DNA from: VXPQ01 sp965116435 | GTDB lineage: Bacteria; Bacteroidota; Rhodothermia; Rhodothermales; VXPQ01 | Assembly: GCA_965116435.1 (NCBI GenBank) | Contig: OZ220686.1 | Coordinates: 1 to 64,000, forward strand | Length of the DNA stretch: 64,000 bases | Direction of reading: 5' to 3' | In this document: positions 44,201 to 52,448 of the stretch, piece by piece | Position numbering within the stretch: the stretch's first letter is position 1 | How the letters are laid out: the number at the start of each line of letters is the position of its first letter | The notes under the pieces: model-generated | Databases searched by the model: none | Seen by the model: only the letters and a program-made list of their open reading frames with translations | What the model was told of the DNA's origin: nothing | Made by a program: the position numbers and the translations under genes

Positions 44201-44332
44201 CTCGGGGGCGTGCCTGCGGAAACGGTTTGGCGAGCCGATGTGCAGAGCGGTCTGTATTTTGCACGGTTTACTGCTCGGGCGGCAGACGGAACCCGGGCCA
44301 CCAGACTCATCAAAATGGCGGTGATTCGGTAA
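41240..44332 (+). CDS. Exported M6-like pseudo-peptidase with type IX sorting domain
   Basis: The ATG at 41240 starts a signal peptide (MRRLLFVACVWAGIGLPAPG, cleavage near HAQ); an ATG at 41201 is possible. The middle resembles M6/immune-inhibitor-A peptidases: FNFLGAPDLFDTETGESAIG, PFGLMDGLG, FLGWTDP and NGGVLIWHVDE are all in family order. The zinc motif expected before FNFLGAPDL is absent: the sequence there is LSINGLLAASF instead of HExxH. It is therefore probably catalytically dead. The C-terminus has a propeller-like region and a sorting domain (YNWPNPIEGG, SGLYFARF, TRLIKMAVIR). It is likely a surface-attached cargo of the neighbouring PorU/PorV. Confidence 0.8.
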   Translation: MRRLLFVACVWAGIGLPAPGHAQEVSGPLRRPAAPEYDVVALRVEFQPDTTRFSTGDGTFAGDPYQGIAPLVDPLPHDAAYFEAHLAFLEDYVGRVSDGKTVVRTHLIPEVVRLSRPMGAYAPVGPDADSDAERAKLARMVHEAWTLAGETIEFDMSRFAPGRTALLLFHAGVGRDVELSGTTLDRTPEDLPSIFFDANMLRRLGADGATFHGFPIDHAMIVPRTETRPGTRDVFTGERYLLELSINGLLAASFFNFLGAPDLFDTETGESAIGPFGLMDGLGIFAYGGLLPPEPMGWTKYFLGWTDPVDMAGNGPETVRLRAASLPESSDLGRVLVSDAEYFLVENRFRDPEGDGLRLRVFKDGKTIEQHVPLGDSLFNSRTLQGFAGGVVTGADGYDWALPGGLDSDGKALNGGVLIWHVDERRLRAALGNRAVNAGELRAIDLEEADGPQDIGYPSGGLFGHGRHLGTPYDFFYEGNSYGPRDGPPLYQNRFGPDTYPGSETNAGGPSFVVLESFSAPAADMSFVYRREAVGGAASLDAPALQALQGALEAAPAGSGLVTTEDYLLLHGQDSVAVAAWGDAAPIGRVPSLAPPAAAPGNRMATFECGMDDRAERCAIVVRTLGKPFDAPESVLEMPPDVGAGRPVSPVVHVSGPDGEAWHVLVESEEGVVHVQASASGVRSVSGGFGTAVGLAAWRGAGGTAPVAFESGGVEIGATVWTYTIDAGADTGVPVVGRDPAGSMAALPLVETGELLLCAPGGVTRRIDVRAAAATTGRAGRGVLSRYPVLADMDGDHRLDVLAAMDSTVFAFTQSGVLAAGFPVTFPARIASQPLVFRFEGDEAWTVLAAAADGYVYAARADGGPAGPFPLEVGEAVHATPLLLDDRLLAVSSTGFVKGWRLPSAPEIWWGTLYGSGARHSFVALEAPSDAPAPDGLIDARETYNWPNPIEGGVTHLRIRTFRDAEVRVTILDAGGARVGAVDMGNVLGGVPAETVWRADVQSGLYFARFTARAADGTRATRLIKMAVIR

Positions 44333-44343
44333 GGGATATTTCG

Positions 44344-47300
44344 ATGGGAATCAGGTTGCGAACATATGGCGCAGGACGGCGTGCGTGGCTCGGGCGGATC
44401 GTTTGCGCAGCGGGGGTCGCGGGCGCGCTGTGCGCGGGCGTTGTTCCGGCGGCGCAGGCGCAAAGCCTGGTGGACCTGCACGATTTTACGCGCGCCGGAC
44501 TGGACTGGTACACGATAGAGACCGAGCATTTCAAGGTGGTTTTCCATCATGACGGGGCGGACCAGGGAAGCAGCCGGACGGCTCGGGTCGTGGCCCGCAT
44601 CGCGGAAGAAATCTACGAGCCGATCACGTCGCTGTATCGGCACGAGCCGGACGGCAAGGTGACCTTCGTGCTCAAGGATTTTGAGGATTACTCCAACGGC
44701 GCCGCCTGGTTTTTCGACAACAAGATCGAGATATGGGCGCCTGCGCTCGATTCGCCGTTGCGCGGGGATCACAACTGGTTGCGCAATGTGATCACGCATG
44801 AATTTACGCACATCGTGCAGGTGCAGGCGGCGATGAAGGCGGGGCGCGGGTTGCCGTTCCTGTACGTGCAGTATTTGGGGTACGAGGATGTGAAACGGCC
44901 GGACGTGCTGTATGGCTATCCCGACGTCATTGCCACCTGGCCCGTGATGACGCTCAACAATCCGGCCTGGCTGGCGGAGGGGACGGCACAGTATCAGCGC
45001 GAATTCATGCACTACGATCGCTGGGATAGCCACCGGGACATGGTGTTGCGGACGCGCGTGCTGGCGGGCGAGGAGTTGACGCTGACCGAAATGGGCGGGT
45101 TTTATTCCCATTCGAGTTTGCTGCGCGAGGCGGTGTACAATCAGGGTTTCGCCTTCACGCAATATCTCGCTGCCGAGTACGGCGAGGACATCTTGCGCCG
45201 GGTGACCGACGAACTCAGCCGATGGCCCGCCTGGAATGTCGAAAAAGCCCTCCGCAGGGCGACAGGCCGCCCCGCCGCCGAGGTATATGCGGACTGGATG
45301 GGGACGCTGCGCCGCGAATACGAGGAGCGGACGGCGCCGATTCGGGAGCGCCTGGTCGAAGGAGATCTTATCGAGGCGGAGGGGTTCAGTAATTTTTATC
45401 CCCGTTTTTCGCCCGACGGGCGTCATCTCGCCTATGTGTCGAACAAGGGCGAGCACTATAACCTGTCGTCCCTGTACATTCTGGATCGGGAGACGGGCGA
45501 GACGATGGCGCACCGGCTGGAGGGATTGGACGGGGTGTCCGCCGCGGCGGCGGGCGGCGCGTCTGTGGGCCACGCTTCCGGGAGCCACCATATCTGCTCG
45601 CTGGGGTATGCGCAAAAGACGAAAGCCGGGGTGAGCGGGACCGTAACCTGGCATCCCGAAGGGGACCATCTGGTGTATGCCCGCACGAAAACCAATGCCG
45701 AGGGGTATCTTTTTTCGGATTTGTACCGGTTCGATCCGCAGACGAAAGAAACGGACCGGTTGACCTACGACCTGCGGGCGGCGGCCCCGGCCTACAGTCC
45801 AGACGGATCGCACATTGCGTTTCTGGGGCAATCCGACGGCAGCGCCAACCTATATGCGCTGGATGTGGCGAGCGGCGAGGCGCGGCGGCTTACGCATCGC
45901 CACGACGGCACGCAGGCGTCCGAGCCGGTCTGGCATCCGGACGGCGAATGGATCTATCTGACGCTTTCGCGGGGAGGCGGCCGGGACATCTACCGGGTGG
46001 CGGTCGATGGGCGCGACGCCGAGCCGGAAGCGGTGCTGGTTTCGGATGCGGACGAACGTTCGCCTGCGCTGGACGCCTCCGGAGACTGGTTGTATTACGC
46101 CTCGGATCGGTCGGGGATTTTCAATATCTACCGGATACGCCTCAATGACGAGGGGGGTGTCGCCGATGCTGCGCCGCAGCCGCTGACGAATGTGACCGGA
46201 GGCGCGTTCATGCCGCGCCTCGCCCCGGACGGCGCCATGGCGTTTGCGCGCTACGATGCGGGCGGGTACCGCATTGCGATGCTGGACCAGCCCGCGTCCA
46301 TTCCGGCTCCGGCGCCGTACGTTCCGCCTGAAATAGCCGGCAAACCGGCGGCGGATCCGGCGACCATCGTTTCGTGGCCCATGCCGGATGCGCATACCGA
46401 TGCGGATATTCGTCCGTTCGACGGGGACGCCATGCTGCGGGCGCGCGGCGCGCAAGAGGGCGAGGACGCCGCCCCGGAAGACGAAGCGGACACCGCTGCG
46501 CCGGAACAGGTCGAGAAATACAGCAATGTGTTTACGCCGCTCGGATTTTCCCCGGCGCTGCGTATCGACAATTATGTATCCCGGCGGGGCCGGAGGCTGG
46601 ATGCGCGCGCGCCGCAACGTTCCGTGGGAGGGCATCTCTGGCGCACGGCCAAATTCGGGGTGTATGTGAATTCGCGCGAGATTCTCGAAGAAATGTCCTT
46701 TTTCGGGGGCATCCTCGTGGGGCCGGGCTCCAGCGAGGCCAGCGGCGTGGGCGATTTTCTGGCTCCGTCCAATCTGCTGAAAATGGAACGGGACGCTTTC
46801 GTGAGCATCGCATACAATCGCGGATTCAGATTTTTGCCCAAGCGCTGGGCGCCGCAATTTTCCGTCGAGTTATACAATATCCGGCGCAATGTAGAGAATG
46901 GACTGCGGATCGAGGAATTTCCCTGTACGGCCTGTTATCCGGATACGACGCACGTGGACATTGCCTACAGCCTGTGGCAGGGCGATATCTACGCCCGAAG
47001 CAAGGTGAACAAGGCGTTGCTCCTTGAGGTCGGGTACCGGTACAGTCCGTATCGCGTGGCCACGGAGCGGTTTTTCTCCAAAGAGGAAAATGGCTATGTG
47101 CCCGGTTCGGGCTCCCGGTATTTCATAGGCCGGGCGTTTACGGCGGGCGTGCGGTTCCAGACCCGGAAACTCCACCGCCACAGCAATGTACTCCCCCGGC
47201 GCCTTCGCGCCGACCTGCAGTACGAAATGGAGTCGGGCCGGTTGTTGCAGCGATTCGATGTGGAGGACGGCGCGCTCGTGCCCTCGTACGAAGGGGGGCG

Positions 47301-47853
47301 CAACCACCGGCTGACCCTTGATGCGCGGGCAGGTTTTCGGCTTCCGGGGCTGCACGAATCCCGAAGCCATGGCCTGGGATTCCGGTTTCGCGCCAGCGGC
47401 ATTCTCGGGGGCGCCGTGGACGATTTCTACAACGACTATGCGGGCGGCCTGCTGCGCGCGCGCGGGTATCCCTTCTATTCGCTGGGCGGCAACGAAACCT
47501 TATGGCTCCAGGCGGCCTATCATTTCCCGATATGGCCTTCTGCGTCGAAGCAGGCGCTCTTTGCGTATTTCGACAAGGCATATGGCCGCATTTACGCGGA
47601 CGCCGCGCTTGCGTGGAGCGACGGGACGCCTCGCCTGGCGGACCTGCGCCGCGATATAGGCGTGGAATTGCGCGTGGGCTTGGGGTCTTTTTATCTTTTG
47701 CCCACCGCGTTCTTCGTCAGCGCCACGTATGGACTGGACGCCTTTACGTTCGAGCCGGACGAGGATTTTCTGACGGCGGACGGAAACCGTTTTGTCCACT
47801 ACGGACACGAATTGCTGTGGCATGTCGGGTTGCTCTTCGACTTCGATCTGTAA
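44344..47853 (+). CDS. TolB-propeller, gluzincin-like outer-membrane protein
   Basis: The ATG at 44344, preceded by AAGGGA, gives 1169 residues with a signal peptide ending near AQA. The N-terminal part resembles MA-type metallopeptidases: VITHEFTHIVQVQ (HExxH near residue 152) and the third ligand in PAWLAEGTAQYQRE. Several PD40/TolB propeller blades follow (for example FYPRFSPDGRHLAYVSNKG, then YSPDGSHIAFLG). The last ~350 residues are rich in amphipathic strands (YRYSPYRVATERFF, LTLDARAGFRLPGL) and end WHVGLLFDFDL with a terminal hydrophobic residue, like BamA-type barrels. It may be a surface-anchored protease; the substrate is unknown. Confidence 0.78.
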   Translation: MGIRLRTYGAGRRAWLGRIVCAAGVAGALCAGVVPAAQAQSLVDLHDFTRAGLDWYTIETEHFKVVFHHDGADQGSSRTARVVARIAEEIYEPITSLYRHEPDGKVTFVLKDFEDYSNGAAWFFDNKIEIWAPALDSPLRGDHNWLRNVITHEFTHIVQVQAAMKAGRGLPFLYVQYLGYEDVKRPDVLYGYPDVIATWPVMTLNNPAWLAEGTAQYQREFMHYDRWDSHRDMVLRTRVLAGEELTLTEMGGFYSHSSLLREAVYNQGFAFTQYLAAEYGEDILRRVTDELSRWPAWNVEKALRRATGRPAAEVYADWMGTLRREYEERTAPIRERLVEGDLIEAEGFSNFYPRFSPDGRHLAYVSNKGEHYNLSSLYILDRETGETMAHRLEGLDGVSAAAAGGASVGHASGSHHICSLGYAQKTKAGVSGTVTWHPEGDHLVYARTKTNAEGYLFSDLYRFDPQTKETDRLTYDLRAAAPAYSPDGSHIAFLGQSDGSANLYALDVASGEARRLTHRHDGTQASEPVWHPDGEWIYLTLSRGGGRDIYRVAVDGRDAEPEAVLVSDADERSPALDASGDWLYYASDRSGIFNIYRIRLNDEGGVADAAPQPLTNVTGGAFMPRLAPDGAMAFARYDAGGYRIAMLDQPASIPAPAPYVPPEIAGKPAADPATIVSWPMPDAHTDADIRPFDGDAMLRARGAQEGEDAAPEDEADTAAPEQVEKYSNVFTPLGFSPALRIDNYVSRRGRRLDARAPQRSVGGHLWRTAKFGVYVNSREILEEMSFFGGILVGPGSSEASGVGDFLAPSNLLKMERDAFVSIAYNRGFRFLPKRWAPQFSVELYNIRRNVENGLRIEEFPCTACYPDTTHVDIAYSLWQGDIYARSKVNKALLLEVGYRYSPYRVATERFFSKEENGYVPGSGSRYFIGRAFTAGVRFQTRKLHRHSNVLPRRLRADLQYEMESGRLLQRFDVEDGALVPSYEGGRNHRLTLDARAGFRLPGLHESRSHGLGFRFRASGILGGAVDDFYNDYAGGLLRARGYPFYSLGGNETLWLQAAYHFPIWPSASKQALFAYFDKAYGRIYADAALAWSDGTPRLADLRRDIGVELRVGLGSFYLLPTAFFVSATYGLDAFTFEPDEDFLTADGNRFVHYGHELLWHVGLLFDFDL

Positions 47854-47935
47854 CGGGTTTCGGTCGGCGCGGGCTTTCATAAACATAATTTTCTAACAAC
47901 ATATCCTTTAACGGCGTATCGCATCGCTGGGGCGC

Positions 47936-48622
47936 ATGGATTTTGCACTTTCCTATTTCGCAGCCGTCGGCATGATTGCCGCCGGGGTCGGTTTTTTGAT
48001 CTTTCTGTACCGGAAGACCGGTACGTTGCTTCCTTCGGGGGCGGCAGAGCGGCTGGGGTCGCTTATGTCTATGGCGCTCGTTGCAACGGCGGGGTTGCTG
48101 TTGTACGTTACGTATCAGGTCGATTCCGGCGGCGGGTTCGTGGTTTCCGGGGAGCCTCAGCTGGAACGTACCGAGTTGGACGCGCCGGCGCCGGATTTTA
48201 CGTTCGTGGGGTTGCATTCGGAAGAGGACATGCGGCTTTCCGAGTACCGCGGGAAGGTGGTCTTGCTGAACTGGTGGGCTACCTGGTGTGCGCCGTGCCT
48301 CGAAGAGTTGCCAGCCCTCAACACGCTTCAGGAGCGCTATGCCGACGAGGGGCTGGTTGTGCTTACGATTTCGGACGAATCCCGGGCTACGCTGGTGGAT
48401 TTCAACGAAGAATTGCCGCTCAGCACGGTCGCGGGCTACGTACAGGACGAATATCTCGAAACCCTTCCCGATCCGTTTCGCCGCACGCTCCAGATTCGTC
48501 CCACGACGTACGCCATCGACCGGGAGGGCGTGATCCGCGATTTTGTGTTGGGCGCCCAGAGCGCGGAGGCGTTCGAGCGGATGGTCAGTCCCTGGATTAA
48601 ACAGACCGCTTCGTCGGAATGA
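47936..48622 (+). CDS. TlpA-family thiol-disulfide oxidoreductase
   Basis: This 228-residue protein has two N-terminal membrane helices (LSYFAAVGMIAAGVGFLIF and SMALVATAGLLLYVTY). A periplasmic thioredoxin domain follows with the active site LNWWATWCAPCLEELPAL (WCAPC) and the cis-Pro region RPTTYAIDREGVI. It reduces or isomerises disulfides outside the cytoplasm. It is probably co-transcribed with the following DUF5683 gene, 7 bp downstream. Confidence 0.9.
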   Translation: MDFALSYFAAVGMIAAGVGFLIFLYRKTGTLLPSGAAERLGSLMSMALVATAGLLLYVTYQVDSGGGFVVSGEPQLERTELDAPAPDFTFVGLHSEEDMRLSEYRGKVVLLNWWATWCAPCLEELPALNTLQERYADEGLVVLTISDESRATLVDFNEELPLSTVAGYVQDEYLETLPDPFRRTLQIRPTTYAIDREGVIRDFVLGAQSAEAFERMVSPWIKQTASSE

Positions 48623-48629
48623 GGACGCT

Positions 48630-49637
48630 ATGAAAAGAATCGCCTGGACAGGTATGGGCTTTGCGGCGCTTGCCGCGTTCGCCGCTTTGGCCGCGCCGCT
48701 TGCCGCGCAAGACAGGGTCGAGGATGTTGCTTCGGCGGCGCAACTGCGCTCCGGCATAGTGCATCAGGACGTATTGCGTCAGGAACCGCCGGGACAGGGT
48801 GTCGCCGCCGCGTCGCGGAGCGTGCCTATGGCGTTCGGCATGTCGCTGGCGCTGCCGGGGCTTGGGCAAGCCTACAACCGAAACTGGATACGCTCCGCGG
48901 CGGCGGCGGCGCTGGAAGGGGGCTTGCTCGTTGCCTATTTCACGTGGAAGGACCAGGGGCGCGAGGGCGAAAGAGCCTATCAGGCCTATGCGCACCGGTT
49001 CTGGGATCCGCGGCAGTATGCTTCCTGGCTGAACGATTATGCGACGTGGCTGGAGGCGGGGGCGCCGCCGGAGGACAGAACGTTGCATGTCGCTACGATC
49101 TCTCCGCCTTCCGGGATCGATTTCGGGGCGCCGGAGACCTGGACGGAGGCCGACCGTCAGATGGTCCAGGAATTCTTCGACGCCATGCGGGCGGTCGAGC
49201 AAGAGATATGGCACCCGGAAACCGGCGCGGCTTTTTCGCACGAAATTCCGTACTTCGGGGAGCAGCAGTACTACGAACTGATTGGCAAATATTACCAGTT
49301 TGCGCCGGGTTGGGTGGATTATCCCGCCTGGAAAAGCGGCGAAGACTATACCGGCGCCATCGATCCGGAGCGGACGGGCGCGAACGGCTCCAAACCAAAC
49401 GTGCAGGGCCGTTTTCTGGAGTACGCCGGGGATCATGCGCACGCCAACACCTTGCTTCGCCGCGCTTCGCGGGCCTCGGCGTTTCTGGTGTTGAACCATG
49501 TGCTGGCTGCGTTCGACGCCGCCATTGCGGCCCGCCTCCACAATCGCCGCCTCGAAACGCGCATGGCGGTGAGCTACGCAGGATCCGGCCCGCACCGCAC
49601 GCCAGCATGGTCCGCCGCCATAACATGGAGGTTTTAG
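48630..49637 (+). CDS. DUF5683 domain-containing exported protein
   Basis: The ATG at 48630 (GAGGAC upstream) gives 335 residues with a signal peptide (MKRIAWTGMGFAALAAFAAL, cleavage near AAQ). The DUF5683 region has FGMSLALPGLGQAYNRNWIRSA, a Pro/Gly-rich first helix seen in Bacteroidota envelope proteins, and a C-terminal helical part with FLVLNHVLAAFDAAIAARL. The role is unknown. Its 3' end abuts the Fic operator region. Confidence 0.78.
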   Translation: MKRIAWTGMGFAALAAFAALAAPLAAQDRVEDVASAAQLRSGIVHQDVLRQEPPGQGVAAASRSVPMAFGMSLALPGLGQAYNRNWIRSAAAAALEGGLLVAYFTWKDQGREGERAYQAYAHRFWDPRQYASWLNDYATWLEAGAPPEDRTLHVATISPPSGIDFGAPETWTEADRQMVQEFFDAMRAVEQEIWHPETGAAFSHEIPYFGEQQYYELIGKYYQFAPGWVDYPAWKSGEDYTGAIDPERTGANGSKPNVQGRFLEYAGDHAHANTLLRRASRASAFLVLNHVLAAFDAAIAARLHNRRLETRMAVSYAGSGPHRTPAWSAAITWRF

Positions 49638-49647
49638 GAAAGATGTA

Positions 49648-49726
49648 TTGCGCAACAAATTCTTGCGCAATATATTTATTCTTGCGCAATAAAAATCTTT
49701 ATTGCGTGAAAGAGGGTATTGCGCAA
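49648..49726. promoter_or_regulatory. Operator-like array of TTGCGCAA palindromes upstream of the Fic gene
   Basis: Perfect TTGCGCAA palindromes start at 49648, 49663, 49682 and 49719, with a degenerate copy (TTGCGTGA) at 49702. The spacing of 15-20 bp and the AT-rich spacers suggest several operator sites over one promoter. The last copy ends 13 bp before the Fic ATG. The Fic protein has an N-terminal winged HTH, so autoregulation is likely (inference). Confidence 0.7.
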
Positions 49727-49739
49727 TAATGGACATGTC

Positions 49740-51155
49740 ATGGCGAGACAAATCCCTGAAAAAGACCTGCGGGCGATTATCGATGCGGCAAGAGCCTATC
49801 GGGACGGACTGTCCGCAAAGCAGCTTCGCGAAAAGCTGGGCGGGGCCATGGCGCTGCGCACCTTGCAATATCGCCTTAAACGCCTTGTCGAAACAGGCCG
49901 GCTTGTGCAGGAAGGCGAGGCAAGAACTGCCAGGTACCGCCTTCCCGCACGGGAGGAAACGTCGGGGGCTGTCGAAGCGACCGGCGAGTCATTCATTCCC
50001 ATATCGAAAGCTGGCAAGGAAATTCAGAAGTATGTCGAGCAAACGCCGGAAAGCCGCAGGCCGGTTGGCTATGACCGTAGCTTTCTTGATTCGTACCGCC
50101 CCAACAAAACGCGTTACCTCTCGGATGCGGAGCGTACGCACTTGCGCAAGATTGGCAAACCACAGATCGGAGAAAAGCCTGCCGGCACCTATGCAAGACA
50201 GATACTTGGGCATCTACTGGTGGATCTTTCCTGGAACTCAAGCCGCCTGGAAGGCAATACCTATTCGCTACTCGATACCAGGCGCCTGATTGATTTCGGC
50301 GAGGCTGCCGAAGGCCGAGATCGGCGTGAAACGCAGATGATTCTGAATCATAAGGACGCTATTGAATTACTGGTCAGCGAAGCCAGTGAAATCGGATTCA
50401 ATCGATACACGATTCTGAACCTTCATGCGATGCTCGCCAACAACCTGCTTCCCGATCTGGACGCGCCGGGACGGCTCAGACGGATTGCGGTCGGGATTAC
50501 AGGGTCGGTTTTCCATCCGCTCGAAGTCCCGCAAATGATCGAGGAATGCTTCGGTCAGATACTTGCTACGGCCCATGCAATAGAGGACCCTTTCGAGCAG
50601 GCTTTTTTCGTCATGGTCCATATCCCGTATTTGCAGCCCTTCGATGACGTCAACAAGCGGGTTGCCCGATTGTCTGCCAACATTCCGCTCATTAAGGCCA
50701 ATCTCTGCCCGCTTTCGTTCCAGGATGTACCGAAAGACCTGTATACGCAGGCGATTCTTGGCGTTTACGAATGCCGACAGACGGAGCTCCTCAAAAATGT
50801 TTTCGTCTGGGCCTATGGTCGTTCGGCAGCACGTTATACTGCGGTTCGCCAGTCGCTTGGCGAACCGGATCCGATGCGACTTCGTTACCGTGATCAGCTC
50901 CGGGAGGTTGTCTCCAGCGTGGTTCTGAGGACCATGGGGCGCAAGGAAGCGATTACCTACATTGCCAGATGGGCAGAGGAGCATATCGTCGCCGATGACT
51001 GCGAAGCGTTCCGCGAAATGTCTGAGGGCGAACTCATGAGCCTCCATGACGGTAATTTTGCCCGGTACCGTATACGTCCATCGGAGTATAAGGCATGGCA
51101 GGAAGTCTGGTCTCAACAAACATTCACTTGGATGTCTGACCGCTCGCGTGTATGA
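49740..51155 (+). CDS. Fic-fold protein with N-terminal winged HTH and degenerate active site
   Basis: Fic enzymes transfer AMP or other nucleotide parts to hydroxyl groups. The ATG at 49740 gives 471 residues. The first ~70 form a winged HTH (LSAKQLREKLGGAMALRTLQ, then YRLKRLVETGRLVQEG). The inhibitory helix motif is SSRLEGN at 167-173. The active loop reads YLQPFDDVNKRVAR at 297-310: the catalytic His of HPFxxGNGR is Gln299 and both glycines are replaced, while Asn305 and Arg307 remain. Classic AMPylation is therefore doubtful; the protein may be a ligand-sensing regulator. Repeated palindromes directly upstream support regulation of its own gene. Confidence 0.85.
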   Translation: MARQIPEKDLRAIIDAARAYRDGLSAKQLREKLGGAMALRTLQYRLKRLVETGRLVQEGEARTARYRLPAREETSGAVEATGESFIPISKAGKEIQKYVEQTPESRRPVGYDRSFLDSYRPNKTRYLSDAERTHLRKIGKPQIGEKPAGTYARQILGHLLVDLSWNSSRLEGNTYSLLDTRRLIDFGEAAEGRDRRETQMILNHKDAIELLVSEASEIGFNRYTILNLHAMLANNLLPDLDAPGRLRRIAVGITGSVFHPLEVPQMIEECFGQILATAHAIEDPFEQAFFVMVHIPYLQPFDDVNKRVARLSANIPLIKANLCPLSFQDVPKDLYTQAILGVYECRQTELLKNVFVWAYGRSAARYTAVRQSLGEPDPMRLRYRDQLREVVSSVVLRTMGRKEAITYIARWAEEHIVADDCEAFREMSEGELMSLHDGNFARYRIRPSEYKAWQEVWSQQTFTWMSDRSRV

Positions 51156-51184
51156 TATTCGCTGGTCAACCCACCATGGCGAAG

Positions 51185-51261
51185 TGGCGCGCCCGGGAGG
51201 ATTCGAACCCCCGGCCTTTGGAACCGGAATCCAACGCTCTATCCAACTGAGCTACGGGCGC
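51185..51261 (-). tRNA. tRNA-Arg (anticodon CCG) with encoded CCA
   Basis: On the minus strand the seven-base acceptor stem GCGCCCG pairs with CGGGCGC. The D arm is GCTC-loop-GAGC, the anticodon stem is TTGGA/TCCAA with loop TTCCGGT (anticodon CCG), and the T arm carries TTCGAAT. The 3' CCA is encoded at 51185-51187. It lies between the Fic gene and the CPBP protease gene. Confidence 0.95.
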
Positions 51262-51362
51262 ATGCGGTTGCCGCATCATACATAACGATTCGCCGCCGTC
51301 AGGTTCCCTCGTCGCCAGGATCTGTTCCGTTTTCCATCGTTTCCTTTTTGCATGTACGCCCT

Positions 51363-52415
51363 ATGGACGAGTCTTCCGAAATGTTTTCCCCGGATAGCGC
51401 CCCCCGGGAATCTGGCGCGGCAACGGGCGCAAAGGACGCCACAGATGCGACGGGCGCCACGGACTTATCCGGGTTTGTGCCGCTGGATGGATATTTCGAG
51501 CGCCGCGGTTTTTCGGCGTTGTGGACGGCCTTCGCTGCCCTGATTGGCGGGTTCGTGCTGTTTCAGCTGATCATTACCCCGCTGGCCCTTTCGGCGCTCA
51601 TGGTGATGCAAGGGGTTGGCCTGGAGGCGTTGGCCGCCGATCCGGCGCAGGTCGTAGCGGAGCATGCGAACCTTTTTCTGGTGGCGAATACGATCGGGCA
51701 GGCGCTGGGCTTGTGTTTGCCTGCATGGTGGCTTGCGCGCATGCATACGCATCGTCCTCTGGCGTTTCTGCGGGTGCGGCGGATGGATTGGTCCTTTGCC
51801 TTGCCTGCGGCGGTGGCGTTTGTGGCGCTGTTGCCCGTGGTGCAGTGGTTGACCGTGGTGAACGAGGCGCTTCCGCTCCCGGAATTCATCCGGGCATTCG
51901 AAGACGCGCAGTTGGAACTCATCCAGCAAGTACTCCATGTCGATACGAACCTTGCGTTTCAACTGGGCGTACTGGCGCTTACGCCGGCCTTGTGCGAGGA
52001 GTTGTTTTTTCGGGGCTATGTGCAGCGTCAGGCCGAGCGCGGTTTGGGCAGTGCGGGCGGCGTCCTGTTTTCGGGCGTCGTGTTTGCGTTGTATCATCTG
52101 CGTTTTTCGCAGGCGCTGCCGCTCGCGGCGCTGGGCGTGTTCATGGCCTACCTCGTGTGGCGCACTGGAAGCATCTGGCCCGCCGTGGGCGTGCATTTTG
52201 CGAACAATGCCCTCGCCGTAGCGATGGGCGCGTATGTCGCCCGCCATCCCGCGCTTGAAATCACGGATATCGAAGAGATCGCCGTGCCCTGGTATCTGGC
52301 GGGTATGGGCGCGTTTTTGTGTATTCTGTGCGTGCTGGCCATAGAGCGCCGGGCGGCGGCAGGCGGCGGCAATCCGACCGTTCCTGAAACGCTTCCGGGT
52401 TTTCTGCGTGAATAA
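51363..52415 (+). CDS. CPBP family intramembrane metalloprotease
   Basis: The ATG at 51363 gives 350 residues with a disordered Ala/Thr-rich N-terminus and about eight membrane helices. The Abi/CAAX motifs are present: LCEELFFRGYVQ (EExxxR), VVFALYHLRFSQ and GVHFANNALAV supply the Glu and His ligands. The family includes type II CAAX prenyl endopeptidase homologues and bacteriocin self-immunity proteins; the substrate is unknown. It is followed after 33 bp by cdsA in the same direction. Confidence 0.88.
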   Translation: MDESSEMFSPDSAPRESGAATGAKDATDATGATDLSGFVPLDGYFERRGFSALWTAFAALIGGFVLFQLIITPLALSALMVMQGVGLEALAADPAQVVAEHANLFLVANTIGQALGLCLPAWWLARMHTHRPLAFLRVRRMDWSFALPAAVAFVALLPVVQWLTVVNEALPLPEFIRAFEDAQLELIQQVLHVDTNLAFQLGVLALTPALCEELFFRGYVQRQAERGLGSAGGVLFSGVVFALYHLRFSQALPLAALGVFMAYLVWRTGSIWPAVGVHFANNALAVAMGAYVARHPALEITDIEEIAVPWYLAGMGAFLCILCVLAIERRAAAGGGNPTVPETLPGFLRE

Positions 52416-52448
52416 GCCCTTCGTCCCCCCTCGGAATTTTCTGCGCCT

